From: JADHLN01 sp965658435
Lineage (GTDB): Bacteria; Pseudomonadota; Alphaproteobacteria; Rickettsiales; JABIRX01
DNA length: 38,555 bases
Assembly (NCBI GenBank): GCA_965658435.1
Contig: CBFHSE010000011.1
Coordinates: forward strand, 1-38,555
Direction: 5' to 3'
Shown: positions 18,164 through 25,220 of the stretch, piece by piece
How the letters are laid out: each line of letters opens with the position of its first letter
How positions within the stretch are numbered: position 1 is the stretch's first letter
Translations under genes and position numbers: made by a program
The notes under the pieces: generated by a model
The model's input: only the letters and a program-made list of their open reading frames with translations
What the model was told of the DNA's origin: nothing
The model's database searches: none

Positions 18164-18517
18164 ATGCCTCATATAATATTTGAATATAGCTCGAACATCA
18201 TTGAAAAAAATAATTTAGAATCATTATTCCCTGAAATTCATCAATTATTAGAGCAAGAAATTTCAGCAAAAATCTCAGAATGCAAAACAAGAGCAATTGA
18301 ACATAAGTCATTTTTAGTAGGAGAAGAAAATAATAAGCAAAATGCATTTATTCATCTTACAATTAAAATTATGCCAGGCAGATCAGATGAACTTAAAAAT
18401 AATTTAGCAAATGAAATTAGCAAAAAACTTACCAGTTTTTTTCTTGAATCACAAAAAAAATTAGAAATTAAATTCTCAATTGAAATATCTGAATTAGAAA
18501 ATTATCACAAATTTTAG
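18164..18517 (+). CDS. 5-carboxymethyl-2-hydroxymuconate isomerase (CHMI)-like tautomerase
   Basis: A 117-aa protein beginning MPHIIFEYSSNI; the N-terminal proline left after Met removal is the catalytic base in the tautomerase superfamily. The spacing of FEYS, then AIEHKSFLVG and FIHLTIKIMPGRSDELK, matches CHMI-type trimers. CHMI acts in homoprotocatechuate degradation, but no other gene of that pathway is visible, so a different keto-enol substrate is likely. It is followed 8 nt later by the truncated membrane gene. Confidence 0.72.
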   Translation: MPHIIFEYSSNIIEKNNLESLFPEIHQLLEQEISAKISECKTRAIEHKSFLVGEENNKQNAFIHLTIKIMPGRSDELKNNLANEISKKLTSFFLESQKKLEIKFSIEISELENYHKF

Positions 18518-18525
18518 CTAAAAAA

Positions 18526-18735
18526 ATGCACATAATTAATCCCTCACAAATCTTTAATTTTAACAATTACTCTAGATTAATAATTTTACTAATTCCACTA
18601 TGTGCAGTAATTGGCAGGGCAGCTATAGATATTAATCTTAGCTTGATTGCGCTCTCTACTTTAATTTATATTGTTATAAAAAAAGACTTTTTTATATTTA
18701 AGGCATCTTGGTTCATTATTGCAACAATATTATAG
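18526..18735 (+). pseudogene. Truncated membrane protein, resembles the N-terminus of an O-antigen ligase
   Basis: An open frame of 69 codons with two hydrophobic segments (LIILLIPLCAVIGRAAIDI and LSLIALSTLIYIVI, then a third starting at WFIIATIL). The first segment resembles the start of O-antigen ligase/WaaL-type polymerases, proteins of about 400 aa with ten or more helices, so this would be only the first sixth. The frame ends in TAG at 18733-18735, about 12 nt before the left direct repeat of the Fic-Abi cassette. I infer that the event that placed the repeat cut the gene. The remainder is not elsewhere in the window. A genuine small membrane protein is the alternative. Confidence 0.5.
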
Positions 18736-18747
18736 TTATATTTGGAT

Positions 18748-18834
18748 AGATGAGTAAAGGATTTGTAAGCAAAGATGAGTGATCTTTAGTAAATGTGAGT
18801 ACTCTAATAGCACTCTTGAGTAATGGCGGTGCGG
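18748..18834. repeat. Left direct repeat flanking the Fic-Abi cassette
   Basis: 18748-18784 matches 21118-21154 at 34 of 37 positions; both copies then share TGTGAGTACTC and end in an ATGGCGG block. In the right copy that block is the CCA-bearing 3' end of tRNA-Ser; here (18824-18829) only that short match persists and no tRNA follows. The unit holds the word GAGTA, or one-base variants of it, at 18752, 18767, 18777, 18797 and 18818. The non-coding stretch 18736-19047 otherwise shows only a weak stem-loop (TGCTTG...CAAGCA near 18930-18947) and the palindrome before fic. Confidence 0.8.
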
Positions 18835-19014
18835 AAGATGTGATTTACGAGCTTTTCGACGAATTTTTAATACAGTATTTATAAGGGTTTAAAGCCTATT
18901 TGGGTCTTCCTGGAAATTTCGAACTTTTATGCTTGTTGAGGCAAGCAACATCTAATGCGAACTAATTAGATATAATTGGATATTTTTATGGATATTTAAT
19001 CTTTAATAAATTAA

Positions 19015-19026
19015 GCTTAGCTAAGC
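19015..19026. promoter_or_regulatory. 12-bp perfect palindrome upstream of fic (possible operator)
   Basis: GCTTAGCTAAGC reads identically on both strands and lies 21 nt before the fic ATG at 19048, where a repressor site would act. The Fic protein has a C-terminal winged-helix-like region, so autoregulation is conceivable. No further evidence. Confidence 0.3.
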
Positions 19027-19047
19027 AATTTTAACCAAGATTAATTT

Positions 19048-20106
19048 ATGATAAATTACAAAACTAATATCAATAATTATATTTTAAATCTAATTAGCGA
19101 GATTGACGAATTTAAAGGCAGGTGGCAAGCAATTAATACCTTGTCTCCGGATCGCTTAAAAATGCTCAAAAAATCAGCAACTATTGAATCAATCGCTTCA
19201 AGTACAAGAATTGAAGGTGTTAAACTAAGTGATGCTCAAGTAGAAACTCTGCTTTCCAATATAAACAAAACATCATTTAGAAATCGCGACGAAGAAGAAG
19301 TTGCCGGCTATTCTGACACAATGGATTTGATTTTAAGTAATTTTGACGATTTAGAAATTAGCGAAAATCATATTAAACAACTTCACTCAATTTTATTGAA
19401 ACATAGCTCTAAAGATATTCGTTATAGAGGTGAATATAAAAAATTGGACAATCATGTTGTTGCTTTTGATGAAAATGGCAAAGAGATAGGTGTTGTATTT
19501 AAAACTGCCACACCATTTGAAACGCCAATGAAAATGATGGATTTAGTGGTTTGGATTAATAAATCTTTGGAATTAAAAGAAACTCATCCGCTAATCATAA
19601 CTGGAATTTTTACCGTAGTATTTTTAGCAATTCACCCTTTTCAAGATGGTAATGGCAGGTTATCGAGAATTTTAACTAATTTATTACTATTAAAACTTGG
19701 TTACAGCTATATCCAATATAGTTCTTTGGAAAGTATTATTGAAGATAATAAAGACCTTTATTACAAAAATCTAAGAGACTGCCAGAAAACTTTAGATAGC
19801 AAAAAAATCAAATTTGAAAATTGGTTAATATTTTTTCTTAAATCTCTAAAAAAACAAAAAGATAATTTAGAGAAAAAAATTAAAGCTGAGAAAATTCTGC
19901 AGGAAAATTTTGATAAATTGCATTTGCAGATCTTGGAAATTCTTAAAAATCACAATTCTCTTTCAGTTTCGGATATTCAAAAATTATCTGGCGCTAATTA
20001 CAATACTTTAAAAGTTAAGCTGAAAAATTTGGTGCAGATGAAAAAGATTGTGTCGGTTGGTAAAGGTAGGGGTGTTGTTTATCAAATTAAAATAAATCAG
20101 AATTAA
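19048..20106 (+). CDS. fic: Fic-family AMP-transferase with N-terminal inhibitory motif
   Basis: 352 aa. The Fic core motif H196-P-F-Q-D-G-N-G-R-L-S-R207 is intact, so the protein should transfer AMP (or a related group) from a nucleotide to a target hydroxyl. The inhibitory helix motif S/T-x-x-x-E-G/N is S52-T-R-I-E56-G57, upstream of the core, which makes this an auto-inhibited class II Fic that needs no separate antitoxin. Residues about 285-350 (LQILEILKNHNSLSVSDIQ, then YNTLKVKLKNL) look like a winged helix that could bind DNA. The gene is the first of a two-gene cassette, 2 nt before the Abi-like gene, and lies between direct repeats beside tRNA-Ser. Codons such as CCG and GCC appear more often than in neighbours, in keeping with acquisition. 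Confidence 0.92.
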   Translation: MINYKTNINNYILNLISEIDEFKGRWQAINTLSPDRLKMLKKSATIESIASSTRIEGVKLSDAQVETLLSNINKTSFRNRDEEEVAGYSDTMDLILSNFDDLEISENHIKQLHSILLKHSSKDIRYRGEYKKLDNHVVAFDENGKEIGVVFKTATPFETPMKMMDLVVWINKSLELKETHPLIITGIFTVVFLAIHPFQDGNGRLSRILTNLLLLKLGYSYIQYSSLESIIEDNKDLYYKNLRDCQKTLDSKKIKFENWLIFFLKSLKKQKDNLEKKIKAEKILQENFDKLHLQILEILKNHNSLSVSDIQKLSGANYNTLKVKLKNLVQMKKIVSVGKGRGVVYQIKINQN

Positions 20107-20108
20107 CT

Positions 20109-20903
20109 ATGAAAAGTAAAGCTTCACCAAGACAAGTGATGAAAATAATAGATTTAACAGAAAAGGAGATATGGAAAAACTATGGATCATATGATAAGGT
20201 TTTATCTTATATTAATAGATGGCAAGAACCAATATGGGATGTTAATAATACTGGATGGAATGGTCATGATGGGGTTAATTTTAAGATAATTTATAAAGAT
20301 CAAAACAATACGCAAATTAACCTTATAAAGACTCTTAATCATATGGATGATGATACTTTGTTTCGTGTGGCAGTTGATATGGGCGTGCAAATTCCAAATA
20401 TAATATATGCAGTTCCCCAAATTATTGATATTGCTGCCGATAATTACAAAGATGTTCATACGGTGCTGGAGAATGCTTTTAAAAAGGTAAATGAAGATCC
20501 ATCGCATTCAATTGCGTTAGCAAATTCAGCACTGGAAACCATAATAAAAATAATATTAGAGGATATAAATCCAGACTATAATCGAAAACATTCTTTATAC
20601 AAGTTATCTCAAACCATTGTTAAAACATTTAAAATTCATCATAACGGCAATGAAATTGAAGATATACGAAATATTGGGAGTGGATTATTAAACATAGCTC
20701 AGTCAATTGAAAATTTAAGAAGTAACCACACAAAAGAATCTCATGGTAAATTAGCAGATGACTATATAATTGACGATCCTTTATATGCTCAATTTTTAAT
20801 TAATTCAGTTTCATCCGTTGGTTTGTTTTTGATAAATTTCTATGAACGAAAATACCAAAAAAAAGAAGAGATGATTGATGAATGTGATGATGTACCATTC
20901 TAG
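20109..20903 (+). CDS. Abortive-infection-like protein (Abi C-terminal domain)
   Basis: 264 aa. The C-terminal half (about 135-235) has the pattern of the Abi_C domain: HSIALANSALETIIKIILED, then HSLYKLSQTIVKTF, and a helix ending in LRSNHTKESHGK. That last Arg/His region is reminiscent of the HEPN-like R-x(n)-H RNase motif, with slightly longer spacing, so RNase activity is possible but unproven. The N-terminal half is not recognised. It starts 2 nt after fic, so the pair is co-transcribed. Together with Fic and the flanking repeats this suggests a defence or toxin cassette; the functional link between the two is inference. Confidence 0.68.
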   Translation: MKSKASPRQVMKIIDLTEKEIWKNYGSYDKVLSYINRWQEPIWDVNNTGWNGHDGVNFKIIYKDQNNTQINLIKTLNHMDDDTLFRVAVDMGVQIPNIIYAVPQIIDIAADNYKDVHTVLENAFKKVNEDPSHSIALANSALETIIKIILEDINPDYNRKHSLYKLSQTIVKTFKIHHNGNEIEDIRNIGSGLLNIAQSIENLRSNHTKESHGKLADDYIIDDPLYAQFLINSVSSVGLFLINFYERKYQKKEEMIDECDDVPF

Positions 20904-21117
20904 TATTAGGATTGAACACTCTCCGATTCTCCGCTTGGGCTACACCTTAAAGAATTCAATAATATCAAGGCTTAAAGAGTTATTCTTCCATTTTTCTTAG
21001 CAAAACTCTCTAAAATTTCCAAAAATTTTTATATTCCAAATTAGAAACTTTAATTATTTCTTCAAAATTCTGTCTCCGCTTTAGGAAAAGATAAAACTGA
21101 TTAGAAATTATGAGGGG
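20904..21117. other. Non-coding stretch between the Abi-like gene and the right repeat
   Basis: No open frame of note, no RNA gene and no convincing terminator. It is AT-rich apart from a short GC-richer patch (ACTCTCCGATTCTCCGCTTGGG, split here as ACTCTCCGATTC and TCCGCTTGGG). It joins directly to the right direct repeat. Confidence 0.6.
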
Positions 21118-21214
21118 AGATGAGTAAAGGATTTGTGAGTAAAGATGAGTAATCACAAGTCAAATAAGAGTAGTTGTGAGTACTCCATAGTAACTCTGAG
21201 GGATGGCGGATGGG
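21118..21214. repeat. Right direct repeat overlapping the 3' end of tRNA-Ser
   Basis: Partner of 18748-18834, 2370 bp away in the same orientation. It is the trailer of the minus-strand tRNA-Ser gene plus its final bases. GAGTA occurs at 21122, 21137, 21147, 21168 and 21178, with spacings of 15, 10, 21 and 10, close to helical turns except for the first. The arrangement resembles an att pair or an iteron-type binding array; neither is proven. Confidence 0.78.
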
Positions 21215-21293
21215 GTGGGATTCGAACCCACGATACGGTCGCCCGTATGCCAGTTTTCAAGACTGGTGCCTTCAACCGCTCGGCCACCCATCC
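21204..21293 (-). tRNA. tRNA-Ser (anticodon UGA)
   Basis: Read on the minus strand, 21293 to 21204 folds as a class II tRNA of 90 nt: acceptor GGATGGG pairs with CCCATCC, the D-arm contains GGCCGAGCGG, the anticodon arm is CCAGT-CTTGAAA-ACTGG with TGA at the anticodon, the long variable arm ATACGGGCGACCGTAT is a stem-loop, and the T-arm GTGGGTTCGAATCCCAC is standard. The discriminator is G and CCA is encoded (TGG at 21204-21206 on the + strand). Confidence 0.97.
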
Positions 21294-21421
21294 AATTTTT
21301 GACTATAGCTTTAAAATATAAGCTATTTTAAGAAAGATGTATCTTATAATAATTTTTTTGTAGATCTCAAGAATTTTATTTATTAAGCTGCATAAATTAA
21401 TAAAAATATCTATAGATTTTT

Positions 21422-22291
21422 GTGGCTAAAGCTAATAATCACTATAAATTAAACATAAGAACCTTGGCTTTCACTGTGGTGTTGTCGCTTTCATTAGTAA
21501 TTTTGAAAACTTATGGTTGGTTGCAAACAGACTCTCTTAGCATATTAACATCTTTGCTTGATTCATCCTTGGATGTTATCGTATCATTATTAAATGCTTG
21601 TGCTGTATTATATGCTGTGAAACCTGCTGATTCCGAGCATCGTTTTGGTCATAATTCAATTGAGGATATTGTTGGTTTAATTCAAGCTACTTTTATTGGT
21701 GCTTCTGGTTTGTTTATTTTATTTGAAGCAGCTTTTAGAATGTCTACTCCTACAGAAGTTTTAAATACTGGCCTTGGCATAAAAATAATGATTTTATCCA
21801 TTTTTACTACATTGCTTATAGTATTATATCAATCTGTTACTTATCGTAAAACTAAATCAATTGTTTTGCAGGCAGATTTATTACATTATTTATCAGATTT
21901 TTTGGTTAATTTGGCAATTATTGCTTCGCTTTATTTACATAATAAATATGCCCAACTAGATACAATTATAGCCTCTATTATTGCTTTTTATATAATTAGT
22001 GCTGCTATTAAATTAGGTAGAAGAGCCTTTAATAATTTAATGGATAAGCAATTAGGTGAAGAAGATATAAAAAAAATAAAAGCAATTATTAAAAAACATA
22101 AAGGTATTTTGGGATATCATGCTTTAAAAACTAGAAGATCTGGAAGTAAAAAATTTATACAATTACATATTGATCTTAAAGCTAGTTTAAACCTAGAAAA
22201 AGCTCATGAAATTGCTGATAAATTAGAAAGAGATCTTATGAAAATATCTCCAGATACAGAGGTGATAGTTCATACAGATCCAGTTAAATAA
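21422..22291 (+). CDS. fieF: Cation diffusion facilitator (FieF-like metal efflux)
   Basis: 289 aa with six hydrophobic segments in the first 200 residues and a soluble ferredoxin-like C-terminal domain. The membrane metal site is D47/D51 (LLDSSLDVIVS) and H155/D159 (HYLSDF), the DD-HD arrangement typical of FieF/ZitB-type antiporters that export Zn, Fe or Cd. The C-terminal domain has HALKTRRSG, FIQLHIDL and VIVHTDP, also conserved. It starts with GTG at 21422; no ATG is suitably placed. The next gene follows after 10 nt. Confidence 0.92.
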   Translation: MAKANNHYKLNIRTLAFTVVLSLSLVILKTYGWLQTDSLSILTSLLDSSLDVIVSLLNACAVLYAVKPADSEHRFGHNSIEDIVGLIQATFIGASGLFILFEAAFRMSTPTEVLNTGLGIKIMILSIFTTLLIVLYQSVTYRKTKSIVLQADLLHYLSDFLVNLAIIASLYLHNKYAQLDTIIASIIAFYIISAAIKLGRRAFNNLMDKQLGEEDIKKIKAIIKKHKGILGYHALKTRRSGSKKFIQLHIDLKASLNLEKAHEIADKLERDLMKISPDTEVIVHTDPVK

Positions 22292-22301
22292 GAGGAATAT
22301 T

Positions 22302-22736
22302 ATGGACCAAATTGCAAATAGAAATTTTATTTTAGAAGTAGTTAAAGCTGTAGAAGCAGGTATTTTTAAGCAAATTAATGGCAGGATAGTTTACTCTCCT
22401 CTTAAATTGCTAATTAAGCTATTAATTAAGGCAAACCCTGATTTAATGGAGCAAATAAGGATGAGAGTTACTAGTGATTTAGAATTTAAATTTAGCGAAA
22501 TAGCTAATTATCAATTAGAGTTATTTTCTCAAGATGGGGCTTTGACAGAGCATGGTAAAAAAGCATTACAAATTTCATATAATATTGGTATTTTTTTAAT
22601 GAAGGATAAATTATCAGTGAAAATTGCTTTTAAAATTTTAAAAGATCCTGATTTAAGAGAGGAATATTACCATTTTATGTTAAATTCTGTAACTAATTCA
22701 GTAGAAGCTATTATCAAAAATAATAGTTTAACATAA
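22302..22736 (+). CDS. Conserved-looking hypothetical protein (144 aa)
   Basis: I do not recognise a family. The protein is predicted to be mostly alpha-helical and cytoplasmic, with alternating charged and hydrophobic residues (LLIKLLIKANPDLMEQIRMR, IAFKILKDPDLREEYYHFML) and no signal peptide or membrane helix. A ribosome site (AAGAGGAAT) precedes the ATG and codon use matches its neighbours, so it is likely a real gene, co-transcribed with fieF 10 nt upstream. The permuted tmRNA gene follows. Confidence 0.62.
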   Translation: MDQIANRNFILEVVKAVEAGIFKQINGRIVYSPLKLLIKLLIKANPDLMEQIRMRVTSDLEFKFSEIANYQLELFSQDGALTEHGKKALQISYNIGIFLMKDKLSVKIAFKILKDPDLREEYYHFMLNSVTNSVEAIIKNNSLT

Positions 22737-22819
22737 GGTAAAGACTAAATAATTATTTATTAAAAACTTTACATCATTTTGATTAAAGCATAAAATTTAA
22801 TTGTGTTTTACACTATAAC

Positions 22820-23127
22820 GATAAACGCTTTTTGTAATAGATATTTTGGACCCGGGGGCGGTACCCGGCACCTCCACCATAAAATTAAGGGGGTGACATA
22901 GTTTCGACAGGATATTGAAAGAATTAGTTTTCGTTCAGGCTGATTAGCCTGGTTGGCAATAGCCAATAAATCATCAATTTTATAATTGCAAACGATAATT
23001 TTGCAGTGGCTGCGAATGATAATTTCGCAGTTGAGTATGCAGCTGCAGCTTAAATTTAGTCAATTGACGATTTAAGCACTAGTTGCATAAATGCGGTTTT
23101 TGGGGGTGCCGAGCAACAGAAACCCCC
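22820..23127 (+). ncRNA. ssrA: Transfer-messenger RNA, circularly permuted (two-piece) form
   Basis: The acceptor piece comes first and ends at the encoded CCA (22877-22879), with a T-arm CCGGG-GGCGGTA-CCCGG just before it. After a 9-nt spacer (22880-22888) the coding piece starts with GGGGGTG at 22889, which pairs with CACCTCC of the acceptor strand and leaves the G3-U70 wobble recognised by alanyl-tRNA synthetase. The tag frame is 22988-23050 with TAA at 23051: ANDNFAVA followed by ANDNFAVEYAAAA, so the ANDNFAV unit is present twice. This order is the permuted arrangement known from alphaproteobacteria, where processing yields two RNAs. The 5' boundary is approximate. Confidence 0.93.
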
Positions 23128-23131
23128 TTTT
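23102..23131 (+). terminator. Probable rho-independent terminator / 3' stem of ssrA
   Basis: GGGGGT (23102-23107) pairs with ACCCCC (23122-23127) and is followed by four T. The stem is short and may also form part of the mature tmRNA 3' structure, so the two roles cannot be separated by eye. Confidence 0.55.
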
Positions 23132-23208
23132 AAATTATTAAAATGCTTCAAAAATAGATAATTTAAGTTTATAAATATTTGAAAATTGTTAATTAAAGCA
23201 TAAAGCTC

Positions 23209-24147
23209 ATGTCAAGTAACCAAGCAAAAATAGCAGAAATAGAAGAATTAAAATCCAAGCAAGAAACTACAAAGAGAGCTATAAGCCCTGGGTTAGAAGA
23301 AGTAATTTATGACTCATTTAAAGTTTTGGATCATGGTTTTGTTCGGGTTATTGATTATATGGGTAATGATTCGGCAATTGTACAGGCGGCAAGAGTTTCT
23401 TATGGTTCTGGAACAAAACAATTGCGTCAAGATCAGGGTTTGATTAATTATTTAGTTAGACATAGACATACAACTCCGCTTGAAATGTGTGAGATAAAAT
23501 TTCACATTAAATTACCAATATTTATTGCTCGCCAATGGATAAGACATAGAACGGCAAATGTTAATGAATATTCGGCTAGATATTCAATTTTAGCTAAAGA
23601 ATTTTATATTCCAAATAGAGAAAATTTAGCAGCGCAATCTAAGATTAATAATCAGGGTAGAGGAAATGTTTTAAATGATGAGGAGGCTAATAAAGTTTTG
23701 CAATTGCTAAAACAAGATTCAGAGCAAACTTATGCTCATTATGAGGAAATGTTAAATTTAGATCCAGAAGGAAATGTCTTGGATGAAAATAAAGACGGCT
23801 TAGCAAGAGAATTGGCGCGTATGAATCTAACTCTTAATTATTATACTGAATGGTATTGGAAGATTGATTTACATAATTTGTTGCATTTTCTTTATTTGAG
23901 AGCTGATAATCATGCTCAATATGAAATTAGAGAATATGCTAAAACTATGTTAAAATTGGTTGAGGCTTGGGTACCTCTTACTTATAAGGCTTTTATGGAT
24001 TACAGACATGATGCTGTAGAGCTCTCAGGAAAGATGGTAAATGCTTTAAAAAGAATTCTTAAAAATGAAAAGGTGACTGAAGAATCATCTGGAATGTCAA
24101 AAAGAGAATGGATAGAATTTTGTAATAAATTTGATATTAAAAATTAG
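23209..24147 (+). CDS. thyX: FAD-dependent thymidylate synthase ThyX
   Basis: Makes dTMP from dUMP with methylene-tetrahydrofolate and FAD. The ThyX motif R-H-R-x7-S is R112-H-R114...S122 (RHRTANVNEYSAR), preceded by RHRHTTPLEMCEIKFHIKLP and followed by the C-terminal LRADNHAQYEIREYA and LVEAWVPLTYKAF. 312 aa is typical of rickettsial-type ThyX. It replaces ThyA in this lineage as far as the window shows. It stands alone, downstream of tmRNA. Confidence 0.95.
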   Translation: MSSNQAKIAEIEELKSKQETTKRAISPGLEEVIYDSFKVLDHGFVRVIDYMGNDSAIVQAARVSYGSGTKQLRQDQGLINYLVRHRHTTPLEMCEIKFHIKLPIFIARQWIRHRTANVNEYSARYSILAKEFYIPNRENLAAQSKINNQGRGNVLNDEEANKVLQLLKQDSEQTYAHYEEMLNLDPEGNVLDENKDGLARELARMNLTLNYYTEWYWKIDLHNLLHFLYLRADNHAQYEIREYAKTMLKLVEAWVPLTYKAFMDYRHDAVELSGKMVNALKRILKNEKVTEESSGMSKREWIEFCNKFDIKN

Positions 24148-24200
24148 CTTGCGAATTGTTCTTTAAGAATTTATCTTGCTAAAGATTAAGAGATGAATAA

Positions 24201-24773
24201 GTGAAAAAACTGGCTATAATAATTCTACCTTTATGTTTAATTTCATGTATTGAAACCGTTGCTGTTGCTGGTCTTGGTAGTGCTTATTTAGTTACAAGAA
24301 ATAAGCCGGTTAAAGATAGCTTTAAAGATACAAAAATTACGGCAGAAATTGCTCAGCATATTAATGTTTTTAAAAATAAATTTGCTCTAAGAAATATTTC
24401 TTTCAATGTATATCAAGGTAGAGTTTTACTTACAGGTAATAGTAACAACAAGAAAATTCTTGATAAAGTCATAAAAGATATTTGGAAAATTAAGGGAGTA
24501 AAAGAAGTAATGAATGAAACTGAAATTAAGACAAAGCCATCTCGAAATATTATTTATGACCATTTCTTGGCAAGTCAAATAAAAACCAGGTTATTTTTAA
24601 ATGAAAAAATCAAATCCCTAGATATTAATGTTGAGGTATATGATAAAAAAGATTATTTGATAGGTAATTTACCATCTGATAAAAAAATAAGAATTGCAGC
24701 TAATATTGCTGCTAGAGTAAAGGGAGTAAAGTCAGTTATTTCTTATCTTAGAAAAGCTAACAATGTTTCATAG
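24201..24773 (+). CDS. BON-domain outer-membrane-type lipoprotein
   Basis: 190 aa beginning at a GTG. A lipoprotein signal is present: MKKLAIIILPLCLISC, with the acylated cysteine at C16. Two BON-type repeats follow, at about 43-107 (DTKITAEIAQHI, VYQGRVLLTG, IKGVKEVMNE) and 118-186 (ASQIKTRLF, VEVYDKKDYLIG, VKGVKSVIS). This is the layout of DolP/OsmY-like envelope proteins that bind membranes and help keep the outer membrane intact. It would be sorted by the LolCD system. Its 3' end overlaps the upstream tadA ATG by 11 nt. Confidence 0.85.
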   Translation: MKKLAIIILPLCLISCIETVAVAGLGSAYLVTRNKPVKDSFKDTKITAEIAQHINVFKNKFALRNISFNVYQGRVLLTGNSNNKKILDKVIKDIWKIKGVKEVMNETEIKTKPSRNIIYDHFLASQIKTRLFLNEKIKSLDINVEVYDKKDYLIGNLPSDKKIRIAANIAARVKGVKSVISYLRKANNVS

Positions 24774-25218
24774 CTATATGCCTACCGCTTTATTAGAGGC
24801 AAAAAAAGCATTAGAAAAAAATGAAATTCCTATTGGAGCTATAATTGTAAACCCTACTACTAAAGAAATAGTAGCTAAGAATCATAATTTAACCAAAACT
24901 AATAATAATCCCTTAGCTCATGCGGAAATAAATGTCATTCAAGATGCATGTAGTAAATTGCAGCAATTTCGTTTAGATGGCTTTGATTTATATACAAGTT
25001 TAGAGCCATGTGCAATGTGTGCAGCTGCAATTGCAACAGCTAGAATAAAAAGGCTTTATTTTGCGCTTAAAGATGATAAATATGGAGCTGTTATCAGTAA
25101 TTTAGATTTTTTTAATTCAAGTGCTTGCCATCATAAAGTAGATTATTATTATGGATTTAATGAGATTGAAGCAAAAGAATTATTACAAGAATTTTTTCAG
25201 AAAAAGAGAAAAAGCTAA
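24763..25218 (+). CDS. tadA: tRNA adenosine deaminase TadA family
   Basis: Deaminates A34 to inosine in tRNA-Arg(ACG). The zinc and catalytic motifs are H53-A-E55 and P82-C83-A-M-C86. 151 aa is standard. The ATG at 24763 overlaps the lipoprotein gene by 11 nt; the ATG at 24778 (MPTALLEAKKALEKNEIP) would start just after that stop and looks closer to the usual N-terminus, so it may be the real one. It is followed by the dioxygenase-like gene after 2 nt. Confidence 0.9.
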   Translation: MFHSYMPTALLEAKKALEKNEIPIGAIIVNPTTKEIVAKNHNLTKTNNNPLAHAEINVIQDACSKLQQFRLDGFDLYTSLEPCAMCAAAIATARIKRLYFALKDDKYGAVISNLDFFNSSACHHKVDYYYGFNEIEAKELLQEFFQKKRKS

Positions 25219-25220
25219 TT

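Noticed and set aside
18824..18900. Degenerate tRNA next to the left repeat
   Set aside because: Only TGGCGG matches the tRNA 3' end; no T-arm, anticodon stem or 5' acceptor strand can be found.
20202..20507. 101-codon minus-strand frame inside the Abi-like gene
   Set aside because: Antisense shadow; the plus frame has the Abi domain and correct coupling to fic.
18736..21421. Classical origin with DnaA boxes
   Set aside because: I found no TTATCCACA-type boxes or CtrA TTAA-N7-TTAA sites in the intergenic parts; only composition suggests an origin.
22801..22819. Promoter for ssrA (TATAAC at 22814-22819)
   Set aside because: No acceptable -35 element at the right distance; left out of the feature list.
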